Part shown: positions 55,769 to 64,000 of the stretch, piece by piece
Layout of the letters: the number at the start of each line of letters is the position of its first letter
How positions within the stretch are numbered: the stretch's first letter is position 1
NCBI GenBank assembly: GCA_033297075.1
Contig: MU858236.1
Span: 1 to 64,000 of the forward strand
From: Rhypophila decipiens
Lineage: Eukaryota > Ascomycota > Sordariomycetes > Sordariales > Naviculisporaceae
DNA length: 64,000 nt
Reading direction: 5' to 3'
Made by a program: the position numbers and the translations under genes
The notes under the pieces: generated by a model
Database searches by the model: none
What the model was told of the DNA's origin: nothing
What the model saw: only the letters and a program-made list of their open reading frames with translations

Positions 55769-58246
55769 ATGACATCATCATCAACATCCGCTATGGCGAA
55801 CGATCAAAATTCCGTTGAGGTAAGGTCTTTCCTCAATTTCCCAGCTCGTCAGGAATGGATGCTAAATGCCATACAGGGATGCAGGGCCTTGATGTGGCTT
55901 GTTGCAGCACAACGCCCCGTCACAGCAGTTGAACTCCACGCCGTCATCTTGATTGGCCGACTCCAGGACAACGCTTTCAGAGCAGCCGGGACATTCATGA
56001 CAACCCAAGCACAAAACACAGCCGATCTATTCACCGAGGAAAAGGCCATCTCAGAAATCCAAGCTTTGCTCGGAAGAAAGGCTGTGGAGTTCACCCGGGA
56101 ACCTGGATTCGGCCATCACTTTTGCGTTCGACTGGCGCTGAGGCACCAAGAGACGGATGACCTTCCTGATAACCTCTTTGACCTCGTTCCAGATATTGAC
56201 TTTACAAAAGAGGAAGCACACAAGTATGCCGCATCCATCTGCTTGGGAATCTGCCGGACAACCACACCCCGTCTCGCAAGTTTCCGGGAGGAAAAGCCTG
56301 CTCTCTTCAGTCTTCTCACATATGCTTGGACATACTGGAGTTTGCACATCTATCTGTCGAGTAGCCAAGCATGGACTTCCGGCATTCAACTCCGCAACAC
56401 CTTCAACAACGTTGTGCTTGACGCTCTCAACTTCCTGGTCACATTGGACAAGCAGTTGCTTCATTGTGCAAACTCGGCAAATAAAGAGGGTGTTGGCGAG
56501 TTGGCACTGCTCAATGCGGAAGTCCTGGAACTTCTTGAAGTCCCATTACGCTGTCTTTCCGACATAGTCCGAGCATTTACCGAAGGATCATCTCTGCACA
56601 CACTAGACATTTTGCTAGCCGCTACTATCAAGGTTGCATCTTTGGGTGATGCCCGGCCTTTCCCAACTCTGCATTACCATATAACTCAGACGTCAGACGG
56701 TCTTGCCGCCATGAGCACTCGGCATTGTCACAAGACCGTCCACTCAAAGAGAACTACGTCCAGGATTGGAGGCATGGACACCGACGTGTTTCTTTTTGCC
56801 GTGAAATGGCAAAAAGGGCTGCAAGACCAGGACAAAGAGTTCCTAGCCCTGTTCGCTGAAAGCGCCCGGCACCTCCGCCTTCTCTGTGTAACCCTTTCGC
56901 AAGGACCACTCGTACAGAAGCTCGCGACACAAGCGACGTCTGGGTCGACAATCGACACCCTGTTGAATCTCGCAACCTTTTTGGAAGCTCTGTCTTGTGT
57001 CCCTTTCCGGCGTCTCATGCAAAAGTCCTATTCAGAGGAGCACCTGGAGCTCTCTCGCTCCGAGTCGGGAAAGTGCCGAGCCAGATATCATGTGTGGGAA
57101 GAGGGCGAGAAACTCTTCGTCGAACATCAGTCGCTGCCATGCCTGGACGAAGGGCTCATGCGCGGAGCCAATTCGTCGGATACAGTCTCGAGGTTGACCA
57201 ATGCCCAGCTCGCCATTCTCAAGATGAAGCGACCGATTACAACTTGCGGCCAGAATGATGATGGCCAATGGCCTCGCGCTGTGAAGGCTGAAGAGGATGC
57301 ATCGCCCGCTTTGGTTTTGGCGGTTTTGCACAGAATACACCCTGGAGGTCTTGCCTATGTTGAAGATATCAATTGGATTTATCTTCAGCTAAAGTCTATT
57401 CTCCTTTCAGATGGATATGGTCCTGCCCTTGCGCGAATCCTGGTGGCCATTGTCATGAACCATATCCGAACAATATTTGTTCCCTGGCTTGGGGTTGACA
57501 CTTGGCAGAATCCCCTAGAACAACTCCGCCTGTCACTGTCTAATCCAGAAGTGTTTCTTGACGAGTTTCACTCGTACACATGGGTTTGGATGGCTTTCTC
57601 TACCTTCCAGCGTATCGCACTCGGGTTCGTTGCTGGTCGGATTTTGGAGGGGGCGCTCACAAGTGTCTCGCCAACCAAGCTGGTGCCTGGCTTCAGGCAT
57701 TCACAATCTTACATTATATGCTACATGGTATGGGTCCTGACGACGGCCGAAAACCTATTCTCCCACACCATCAACCTCTTCGCGGTTGCTACGGCCTTCT
57801 GGAATCTGACGTCTAGCGAATCGGAAGCTGGCTTGTTGGCTCTCCGTATGCTAATGGCAAAACACTGGCCGAAGATGATTCCGGTGGCAGCGCAGATACT
57901 CTACTTGATCCGGTTCACAGCCATTCCCATCGTGACGCTCGGAGTTCGAAGCGCGCTGAACGGCCACCTGGGTTTGTCATTGTTCATTGGCCTGGTCGTG
58001 GCCCTGGCCCGGGCCATCATCGTCCATCGCAGCTTTTTCTTCATCGCCTTGCAGATGAGTGGCATGTTTGTCGCAGCTGGATGGTTTCTTGTTGCCTGCT
58101 GGGTCTTGTGCGAGTGGTTCTGGGACGACCCGCTTGGCGTCAAGTTGCATATCCAGCGTGCAGTGCGTCGGGAGGAAGTCACGCAAGCAGCACTGGCGCG
58201 GGGACTAGCACACCGAGAGGAGCATCGCCGGAGCTACTGGTACTAA
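55769..58246 (+). CDS. Multi-TM protein resembling the post-NACHT region of fungal NLR proteins
   Basis: 825 aa, single exon. Residues 28-60 (ALMWLVAAQRPVTAVELHAV) match the winged-helix segment that follows NACHT domains in fungal STAND/NLR proteins (consensus WV..A.RPLT..EL). Residues about 145-200 (HKYAASICLGICRTT, then FSLLTYAWTYWSLH) match the conserved block H..IA..CL.YL...YPLL.YA...W..H. No P-loop or NACHT lies upstream. The C-terminal third has five or six hydrophobic segments (YIICYMVWVLTTAENLF, MIPVAAQILYLIRFT, LSLFIGLVVALARAIIV, MFVAAGWFLVACWVL), so it is membrane-anchored. The protein may be an NLR-derived relic or a co-opted membrane sensor. It lies downstream of a HET gene, on the same strand. 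Confidence 0.7.
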   Translation: MTSSSTSAMANDQNSVEVRSFLNFPARQEWMLNAIQGCRALMWLVAAQRPVTAVELHAVILIGRLQDNAFRAAGTFMTTQAQNTADLFTEEKAISEIQALLGRKAVEFTREPGFGHHFCVRLALRHQETDDLPDNLFDLVPDIDFTKEEAHKYAASICLGICRTTTPRLASFREEKPALFSLLTYAWTYWSLHIYLSSSQAWTSGIQLRNTFNNVVLDALNFLVTLDKQLLHCANSANKEGVGELALLNAEVLELLEVPLRCLSDIVRAFTEGSSLHTLDILLAATIKVASLGDARPFPTLHYHITQTSDGLAAMSTRHCHKTVHSKRTTSRIGGMDTDVFLFAVKWQKGLQDQDKEFLALFAESARHLRLLCVTLSQGPLVQKLATQATSGSTIDTLLNLATFLEALSCVPFRRLMQKSYSEEHLELSRSESGKCRARYHVWEEGEKLFVEHQSLPCLDEGLMRGANSSDTVSRLTNAQLAILKMKRPITTCGQNDDGQWPRAVKAEEDASPALVLAVLHRIHPGGLAYVEDINWIYLQLKSILLSDGYGPALARILVAIVMNHIRTIFVPWLGVDTWQNPLEQLRLSLSNPEVFLDEFHSYTWVWMAFSTFQRIALGFVAGRILEGALTSVSPTKLVPGFRHSQSYIICYMVWVLTTAENLFSHTINLFAVATAFWNLTSSESEAGLLALRMLMAKHWPKMIPVAAQILYLIRFTAIPIVTLGVRSALNGHLGLSLFIGLVVALARAIIVHRSFFFIALQMSGMFVAAGWFLVACWVLCEWFWDDPLGVKLHIQRAVRREEVTQAALARGLAHREEHRRSYWY

Positions 58247-58554
58247 CACGACAGGAGGTGTCAATTTGTGGGAATTGTACGTGGAGAGCTGGTTAACAGC
58301 ATTGGACCCATTCATTTTGGTTGTCTCGATGAAGAGAGGGAGGAAGGGGAGGCTACGTTCGCTTCATGCTGTTGCAGAGAAGTGATTGTGTCAGGAGCTG
58401 GTAGATGCAGCGGCATCCATTCCGTATCAACCCTAGTTTTTTGGTCAAAAGAAAACCTGAAAATGAAATCACCATGATCTCTCTAATTACTGGTCGGCAT
58501 AATTACTTGTGTGTGTTCTCATCGTCCTGCCTCTGCGTCTGATTCGTGCTCGGG
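58247..58554. other. Convergent intergenic region
   Basis: Lies between the 3' ends of the NLR-like gene and the amidase gene. Nothing else seen. Confidence 0.4.
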
Positions 58555-60394
58555 CTACAACCGTGAGCAATTCGACTTGATCTTGACCTGGGTCCACGGC
58601 GCCAGATACGGCTTCACCTTGCCACGAACCTGCGTCTTTTGCTCAAATGCGTATGCCAAACCAATTAACTTGGCCTCGTCGAACTTTCGTCCTAGGAAAG
58701 ATATACCAAACCTACTCAACACGGTTTGTTTGTTAGCATCGTTATTTTCGTACTAAGCCAGATAAACTGCAAGTAAAAGAACAAAGACTTACGGAACACC
58801 CGGCCCCTTGGCCACTAAATCTCCCCTCCTGTCTTTTTGTATGGGTGTATCATCAGGATAGGCCCCAAGCGGGACAGTCACCACTGGGGCGCCAATAATC
58901 GCTGCAAATCCAGGCGCCATACTCGTCGGTAAAATAATAGCATCTAGATCATATCGCTCAAGGGCTCCGAGAAGTCCACCTTCCCCGCCCAAGAACAAGT
59001 CTTCTTGTAAAAAGGGCCAGAATCGAGGATCGGAGTTGTTGAATCCTTCTATTGGGTCTAGCGCCTCGTCCCACGTTGCCGTGTTTCGACTTGGGTATTC
59101 CTCCCACTCTGGGGCGGTTCGTTTGGTAAAGTTTGAGAGATCTGACAAGCTGGTGATGTTATTCGGATTTGTAGTCAATTTGGAGAGGTAGGACGCAAGA
59201 TTGGTGATGAAATCTGCGTTGAGGACTTTTCCTTCTGCTTCGGAAGAAATCCACTCTGTTAGGTTTGTAAAATCTGCGTTTTGGATTATTGTGGCTCCTG
59301 AATCCGTGAAGAGGGACAAGGTCGAGAAAAAGGCGGAATTCTCGGGGTCGGAGGTGTTGTCGAAGGATGCAAAGGCTTCGAGGACGTTGTTTGGGATTCC
59401 TAGACGGGCGCCGAACAGGGCATTTGGATCGCATGCTGCTACGTAATCTGGTAGGAGGGGGATGGAGAGGTTTGCGGGGATAGCGGAGGTGTAATTGTCG
59501 TTCGGGTCTGGGCCGGCAATAGCGCTGAGGAGGTAGGCTGCATCTTTGACTGTGCGCGCCATGGGGCCGATTGTGTCTTGGTGTTCGGATATTGGAATCA
59601 CGAGGTCGCGAGAGGTTAAGCCGACGGTGGGTTTGATGCCTACTATGTTGTTTCGTTGGGAAGGGGAGAGGATTGAGCCGTCTGTTTCTGTGCCTAGACA
59701 AGCAGCTGCTAGGCCGAGAGAGGAAGATACACCGCTGCCGGAGGAGCTGCCGCTAGGGTCTTGGTCTGGGATGTAGGCGCCTTTTGTTTGGCCGCCGTGG
59801 GCGGACCAGCCGTTGGACGAGTTGGACGAGCGGAAATTGGCCCATTGGGAGAGGTTGGACTTTCCGAGGAGAACGGCGCCTGCCTTGCGGAGTCGTGAGG
59901 CGACGAATGCGTCTCTTTGCGGGCGGGCGCCGAGGAGGGCAAAGGAGCCGGCTGTGTTGTTCATTTTGTCGAAGGTTGCTATGTTGTTCTTTATGAGGAT
60001 GGGGATGCCGTGGAGGGGACTGGACTTTGTTAGTTGAAATGCAAAAGGGCAATGGGCATGGATTCCTTACCCGCGGCATTTCCCCTGGGCACGCTCTTCG
60101 TCGAGTTCTGCTGCGATTTCGAGCGCATCAGGGTTGATTTCTGTTACTGCGTGGAGGACCGGATTGACTTCGGTTATGCGGGCGATGTAGGCCTGAACGT
60201 GTCAAGACGAGTCATAGTCTGCGATGTGAATTATCTGGACTTACAGTCACCAGTTCGACGCTTGTGAAGTCCCCATCCTCCAGACCCGCCCTGAGGTCGT
60301 CGATGGTGGCATCAAGTAAGGACGGGAGTGCCCATACTAGGCATACCTGCACCCAGACAATGACGAGGTGGCAGAGTTTTGCCATTTTGAACAA
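58555..60394 (-). CDS. Secreted amidase-signature family protein, four exons
   Basis: CDS is complement(join(58555..58711,58793..60019,60071..60192,60245..60394)), 551 aa. All introns have GTAAGT/GTAAGG donors; acceptors are TTCAG, GTCCAG and GAGTAG. A signal peptide (LCHLVIVWVQVCLVWALPS) precedes the amidase domain. Catalytic Lys is K101 (HGIPILIKNN), the cis-Ser lies at about 182-184 (DPSGSSSGSG), and the nucleophile is S206 in GTETDGSI. The block QDTIGPMARTVKDAA is typical of the family. Exon 4 supplies PFGISFLGRKFDEAKLIGLA, the conserved C-terminus. These enzymes hydrolyse amide bonds; the substrate is unknown. Length fits the family, and N-glycosylation sites are frequent, as expected outside the cell. 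Confidence 0.92.
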
Positions 60395-61565
60395 CGATAA
60401 TCAAATTCTTCAGGAATGACTGAACAGGGTGTAAACGAACACTTGGGCTGACCGACATGGATGATATGATGTTAAGAGGGGATGTGTTTTGTATTTGAAG
60501 GAATCGTACATGTCCCGTCTTGGCATAGATAGGACCCGTAGAGGTGGTTGGTAGCGCACACTGCTCGCACTCTTTACCGGCGATACCACCGTAACCCGGG
60601 AGGATCACTTACATAACCGGCGTCTGATCGCCACCGCGGTGCAGATCTTGTTATCTGGAGAATCGTCCGTCCTATACCCGTGAACACCGCGTATGGCTTG
60701 TGAATGACTAGTCCACATGAGGAAGTCCTTTTGACAACGAGTATTCGATGACGAGTTGAGATCTATAATAGAACTTGGTAAACCTGATATTACGCAGCCC
60801 TGGAAGCAAAATGGATCAAGACAGGAGAATCTCTTCCGCGATACCTCAGGATATTATATCCCGTAGGCATTTTCCAAGGCCTCTAATATACATGGACAGG
60901 CAGTAGTCTAATTTGACTTTCTAGACTAGAAGTATTTATTCCAGCTAGTTAAGTCGTTTATTCGAGCTATTTAAGGCATTTATTCGAGCTAAACAAGGGA
61001 TTCATTCGAGCTAGTTAAGGTATTAATTCGAACTAGTTAAAGCATTTATTCCAGCTAGTCTAGGCCTCTTACTTATTTTAGTCTAGTCAAGGCCTTTATT
61101 CCAGCCAGTCAAGGCATTTATTCCAACCGGTTAAGGCATTTGTTCTAGCTAGTCAAACCCTTTATTCTAGCCAGTCAAAGCCTTTATTCCGATAAGAGTA
61201 GTACTTATATATGAAGACTGGTGCCGGTATATGAGAGGACTGGTGCCGGTACATTAGGCGCCTTTTCCAGGACCCAGACCCCCGCAATCTCATTCATTCA
61301 CTGTATCAATGAATGTGCGCCACTCATATGCCAACGCCCGAATCACTAATCGTGACATGTTGAAGTTGACTCCCGATAACTGCTTCCTTCTGCCTCCGAT
61401 CGCATCCTGCAAAGACTTACACTACTTGTACAGCGGTCCCCGGCACACCGATATGAAACTACGGGTTGAATAGAACATCACAATGACTCAACCCAAGACA
61501 TAGATGTCTAGGTATCGAGCCCGTTACCCGCCAAAAATGGAAGTTACAACCATACAACAAAACCC
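60395..61565. other. Intergenic with a minisatellite
   Basis: Amidase promoter at 60.4-60.6 kb, then a 22-bp repeat array at 60.9-61.2 kb. A short duplication of GACTGGTGCCGGTA follows at 61218-61253. No gene. Confidence 0.45.
60931..61195. repeat. 22-bp minisatellite (TTTATTCGAGCTAGTTAAGG-type)
   Basis: About ten degenerate copies of a 22-base unit with core TTTATTC.AGCTAGT.AAGGC. One unit contains an extra segment (GCCTCTTACTTATTTTAGTC) near 61065. AT-rich; lies between the amidase and the beta-lactamase-fold gene. Confidence 0.9.
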
Positions 61566-63437
61566 TTACGTCTCCCGCACCAACCTGACCCTATAAGCCG
61601 GCAACGTCACTCCCATCGCCTTGCCACTCGCCTTATCCACATCAAACACAAACAGCAACACCCCCGCACCAAAGTACGTACTAGCATCCACCATGAGCCA
61701 ATCCGCAATCGCCATGCCCGGCCCCGTGAACAGTTGTGCACTCTGCAGTCTCAGCCCTTCTTCAGACAGGGTCTCGGCAGTAGTCGAATCCCGTGACCCC
61801 ACCAGCCGGAACGCCACCTCGCCATGCGCGTCCACCGTCGGCAGCAATCTATACGGTCCCGGACCCGCTATAGACTGCAGGGACACCGACGAGAGCACGT
61901 CCGTCCCGTTACTTATCCACTCTGTTATGACCAGCCCGGGTGTGTGTGTATCCTTTTCTGTCGTCAACACCAGCGTCGAGTTCAAGTTCGACTCACCACC
62001 AGCGGCGGCGGCGTAGGTCCCTCCAAAGTTCAGGGAGGCATCGACAGCCGCCTGGCTCTGCAGGGCCGGTAAAAGTGCCTGCGTCAGCACATCTCCCAGC
62101 GCGGCCACGACAGCGGTCCGATTTATTGACGTTCCCGCCGAGAGGATACTGAATCCCGCGCGGTACTCGGGTATGAGAACCAGCCAGGAGGAGTACACAC
62201 CTGAGTCCCCGCTCTTGGTGTACATGTCAGTTATTTTTCCAGAGGTGGCATGAACGTACCGCATCACCTCCCAGGGTGCGCCGACGGCGTATTGCAAGCG
62301 TGAAGTAAACGACACGGGCTTGAGCCAGCGACGGGTCTGTTCGGGTGCGAGGAGAGACGAGTTTAGGACGCCGGTGCCGAATGACGCGAGGTCGCATAAT
62401 GTGGAGAATATCCCGCCGCTGGAAACAAAAATCCCGTTGGGTTCGGCATAGTTTGCCGAGGCAGCGGGGACGATCACGGCACGGGTGTACAAGGTCGTCG
62501 GCGGTGGGTCGGAAAAGCTGGATGACATGTGCAGGGGAGTGAAGATCTGGTCCTGGAACAGAGTGTGGATAGATTTGTTGGTCACGGCTGCCATGGCCAG
62601 CCCGAGGAGGGTGAACCCGTTGTTGGTGTAGGCAGGGGATGACCAGGGCAGAAAGGTAGGTGGTCGGTTGGCTACCCCGGTAAGGTAGGGCTCAGCTGGA
62701 CAGGGCAGGCTTTGCTCTAACAGGGAGGCGCACGGCGGGACAGAGAGCGGATCGCTTGCGTTGAATGGCGGTAGACCGGTCGCGGCCATGATGCTGGCCT
62801 CGGACACGTTGAGCTGCCGCATCTGCAAAGCAATCTCGCCGGCGCCGCCGGGGAAGCCATCGCGAGGCACGCCGCCGAGCTGAGCGGCCAGGGCGCGCAT
62901 GGTGATTTTGTCCCATGGGGTTGATAGCACGCCAGTGCTGCTGCTGCTGCTGCTGTTACCGGGTGTGGAGAGAGGTGCGAGGATTTCACTTAGTGGACGT
63001 TCCCACTGGTCATCGCTTAATGTGAGCAGGCCTGCCAGAACGGTGAAGACCTTGGTGATGCTCGCGACGCGGTAGATGCTGTTTCCGTCGACCTCGGTGG
63101 TGCCACTGGTGGACGCGGCGATCTCGGAGGATGTGTGGTGGAACTGGAGCGAGGTCGCGGCGACTGGGTCGTGGATTGAAAATAATCCGACGGAGAAGGT
63201 GGTGTTTCGGGCGTCGGGGGGGATGATTGATAAGGTTTCGTTGGGGCTGTTGCTTGCAAGATGTTTCTCGAGAGCGGCCGTAATGGATTTCCATGCTTTG
63301 TTGACGAGACTCTGGTCGCTGGTCAAGTCACTGGGTGGTGGATAGCTGGGACCGGAAAAGTCGCCGAATACACCGGGGATGAGGGACTTCCACGCGACGA
63401 GGGCAACTGCATGTCGAAGACAGCGTGAGATGTGCAT
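61566..63437 (-). CDS. Secreted serine beta-lactamase-fold (class C-like) hydrolase
   Basis: 623 aa, single exon. The hydrophobic N-terminus (AVALVAWKSLIPGVFGD) is a signal peptide. SxxK is SITK at 126-129 (catalytic Ser126, Lys129), preceded by IYRVA. YxN is YTN at 270-272. The C-terminal 170 residues form an extra beta-rich domain (ASLNFGGTYAAAAGG, TLVLTTEKDTHTPGLVITEW). This matches fungal beta-lactamase-related proteins, esterases or peptidases related to penicillin-binding proteins and LovD. The natural substrate is unknown. Ser/Asn runs (NSSSSSSTG) at about 160-168 are encoded by a CTG/GCA-type repeat (62937-62957). A TATATAAA box lies about 117 bases upstream. Confidence 0.86.
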   Translation of the reverse strand: MHISRCLRHAVALVAWKSLIPGVFGDFSGPSYPPPSDLTSDQSLVNKAWKSITAALEKHLASNSPNETLSIIPPDARNTTFSVGLFSIHDPVAATSLQFHHTSSEIAASTSGTTEVDGNSIYRVASITKVFTVLAGLLTLSDDQWERPLSEILAPLSTPGNSSSSSSTGVLSTPWDKITMRALAAQLGGVPRDGFPGGAGEIALQMRQLNVSEASIMAATGLPPFNASDPLSVPPCASLLEQSLPCPAEPYLTGVANRPPTFLPWSSPAYTNNGFTLLGLAMAAVTNKSIHTLFQDQIFTPLHMSSSFSDPPPTTLYTRAVIVPAASANYAEPNGIFVSSGGIFSTLCDLASFGTGVLNSSLLAPEQTRRWLKPVSFTSRLQYAVGAPWEVMRYVHATSGKITDMYTKSGDSGVYSSWLVLIPEYRAGFSILSAGTSINRTAVVAALGDVLTQALLPALQSQAAVDASLNFGGTYAAAAGGESNLNSTLVLTTEKDTHTPGLVITEWISNGTDVLSSVSLQSIAGPGPYRLLPTVDAHGEVAFRLVGSRDSTTAETLSEEGLRLQSAQLFTGPGMAIADWLMVDASTYFGAGVLLFVFDVDKASGKAMGVTLPAYRVRLVRET

Positions 63438-64000
63438 GATGAGAATGTCGATGATGTGTTTAGTCTGTTTAGAATGTGGTTCTTGGTGGTTCTTGTTGTG
63501 TCTGTGTGAGAGTTAACAACTGAACATCCAACCGACACGTTCACAACCGCTTGTTTATATACCCATCTTCTGAGGGTCCATCAAGCTAGTCAGCCTAGCA
63601 GCCCCATGGGCAAGCTGACGTCTTTTTCTGTACTACCTGCGGATACGGCCTTGTAAATTAAACATGATGCTTGCCTGTGGCTCATCTGTTCCACGCAGAT
63701 ATCCAAGACCCAACCGGTGTCCCGATTAGGTTGGATGTGCCGCTCGGCCAATCAGGAGTGAGTACCTTTTGTAGGACCTGGGTCGTGCTGCTTACGTCGG
63801 GTCCAGGGTTACATCGGCTGCGACCGTGATATAAGGAGCCGCCATCGTCCCGTTTGGGTTCGACGCTGCGCTCTTCTCATACGACCTGAATATCGTCCGA
63901 AACAACTTGCAAAAAAGCGCCAACATCTAGCGTTCGTACTTCGCATACTATAAGCATCTCGCCTCCGCTTGGCCATGCCGGGGGTACCGACGAGTCGCGG
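63438..64000. other. Right edge, intergenic
   Basis: Contains the promoter of the beta-lactamase-fold gene. No coding frame is supported up to the window end. Confidence 0.45.
63554..63561 (-). promoter_or_regulatory. TATA box (TATATAAA)
   Basis: Minus-strand TATATAAA lies about 117 bases upstream of the ATG at 63437, a consensus match. Confidence 0.5.

Noticed and set aside
55812..55845. Possible intron (GTAAGG...CCCAG) in the NLR-like gene
   Set aside because: Only about 25 bases, too short, and splicing would break an open frame.

Overview
This 64 kb window is nuclear DNA of a filamentous ascomycete, most likely a Sordariomycete. The signs are compact intron-poor genes with short introns (about 50-100 nt, GTRNGT donors and CTRAC-type branch points), fungus-specific families (2EXR, HET, Pth11-like fungal rhodopsin, WSC, fungal phosphotransferase-like proteins) and an intron-bearing tRNA-Gln. 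Homopolymer runs, a 10-N gap and several single-base frame breaks show that parts of the assembly are of low quality, so some 'broken' genes may be sequencing errors.

Region by region. 0-5.3 kb, all on the minus strand: a frame-broken endonuclease/exonuclease/phosphatase-fold gene with a repeat-encoded Lys/Glu/Ser tail, an UPF0303/HbpS-like gene with one intron, and a 2EXR gene with one frame break. 6.7-14.1 kb, plus strand: a SOK1/TCP11-type regulator and an M1 aminopeptidase of the Ape2/Aap1 type with an optional N-terminal extension. 16.3-19.9 kb: a fungal-rhodopsin membrane protein and, convergent to it, an APH-like kinase-fold protein. 21.3-27.8 kb: two distantly related unknown genes that share duplicated 5' flanks, a 960-bp non-autonomous hAT-like transposon between them, a 9-bp satellite, and a three-TM membrane protein. 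28.5 kb: tRNA-Gln(UUG). 29-31.4 kb: two small secreted proteins, one a cyanovirin-N homologue. 31.4-38.8 kb: a gene-poor stretch. 39.3-45.2 kb: a DUF1479 protein, a P-loop kinase-like protein with a PIP-box-like N-terminus, and a short-chain dehydrogenase. 46.4-51.9 kb: a probable pseudogene with an in-frame TAG, a secreted protein, and a four-WSC-domain protein. 52.6-58.2 kb: a HET-domain gene (frame break near its end) and, beyond an assembly-artefact gap, a multi-TM protein resembling the post-NACHT part of fungal NLRs. 58.5-63.4 kb: a secreted four-exon amidase and a secreted serine beta-lactamase-fold protein, separated by a 22-bp minisatellite.

There is no obvious single pathway. The most interesting observations are the HET/NLR-derived pair, which may belong to an allorecognition locus; the PIP-box plus C-terminal basic motif on the P-loop protein; the duplicated unknown gene family with its hAT-like element; and two genes whose frames continue past a TAG that could have arisen from CAG by a CpA-to-TpA change.
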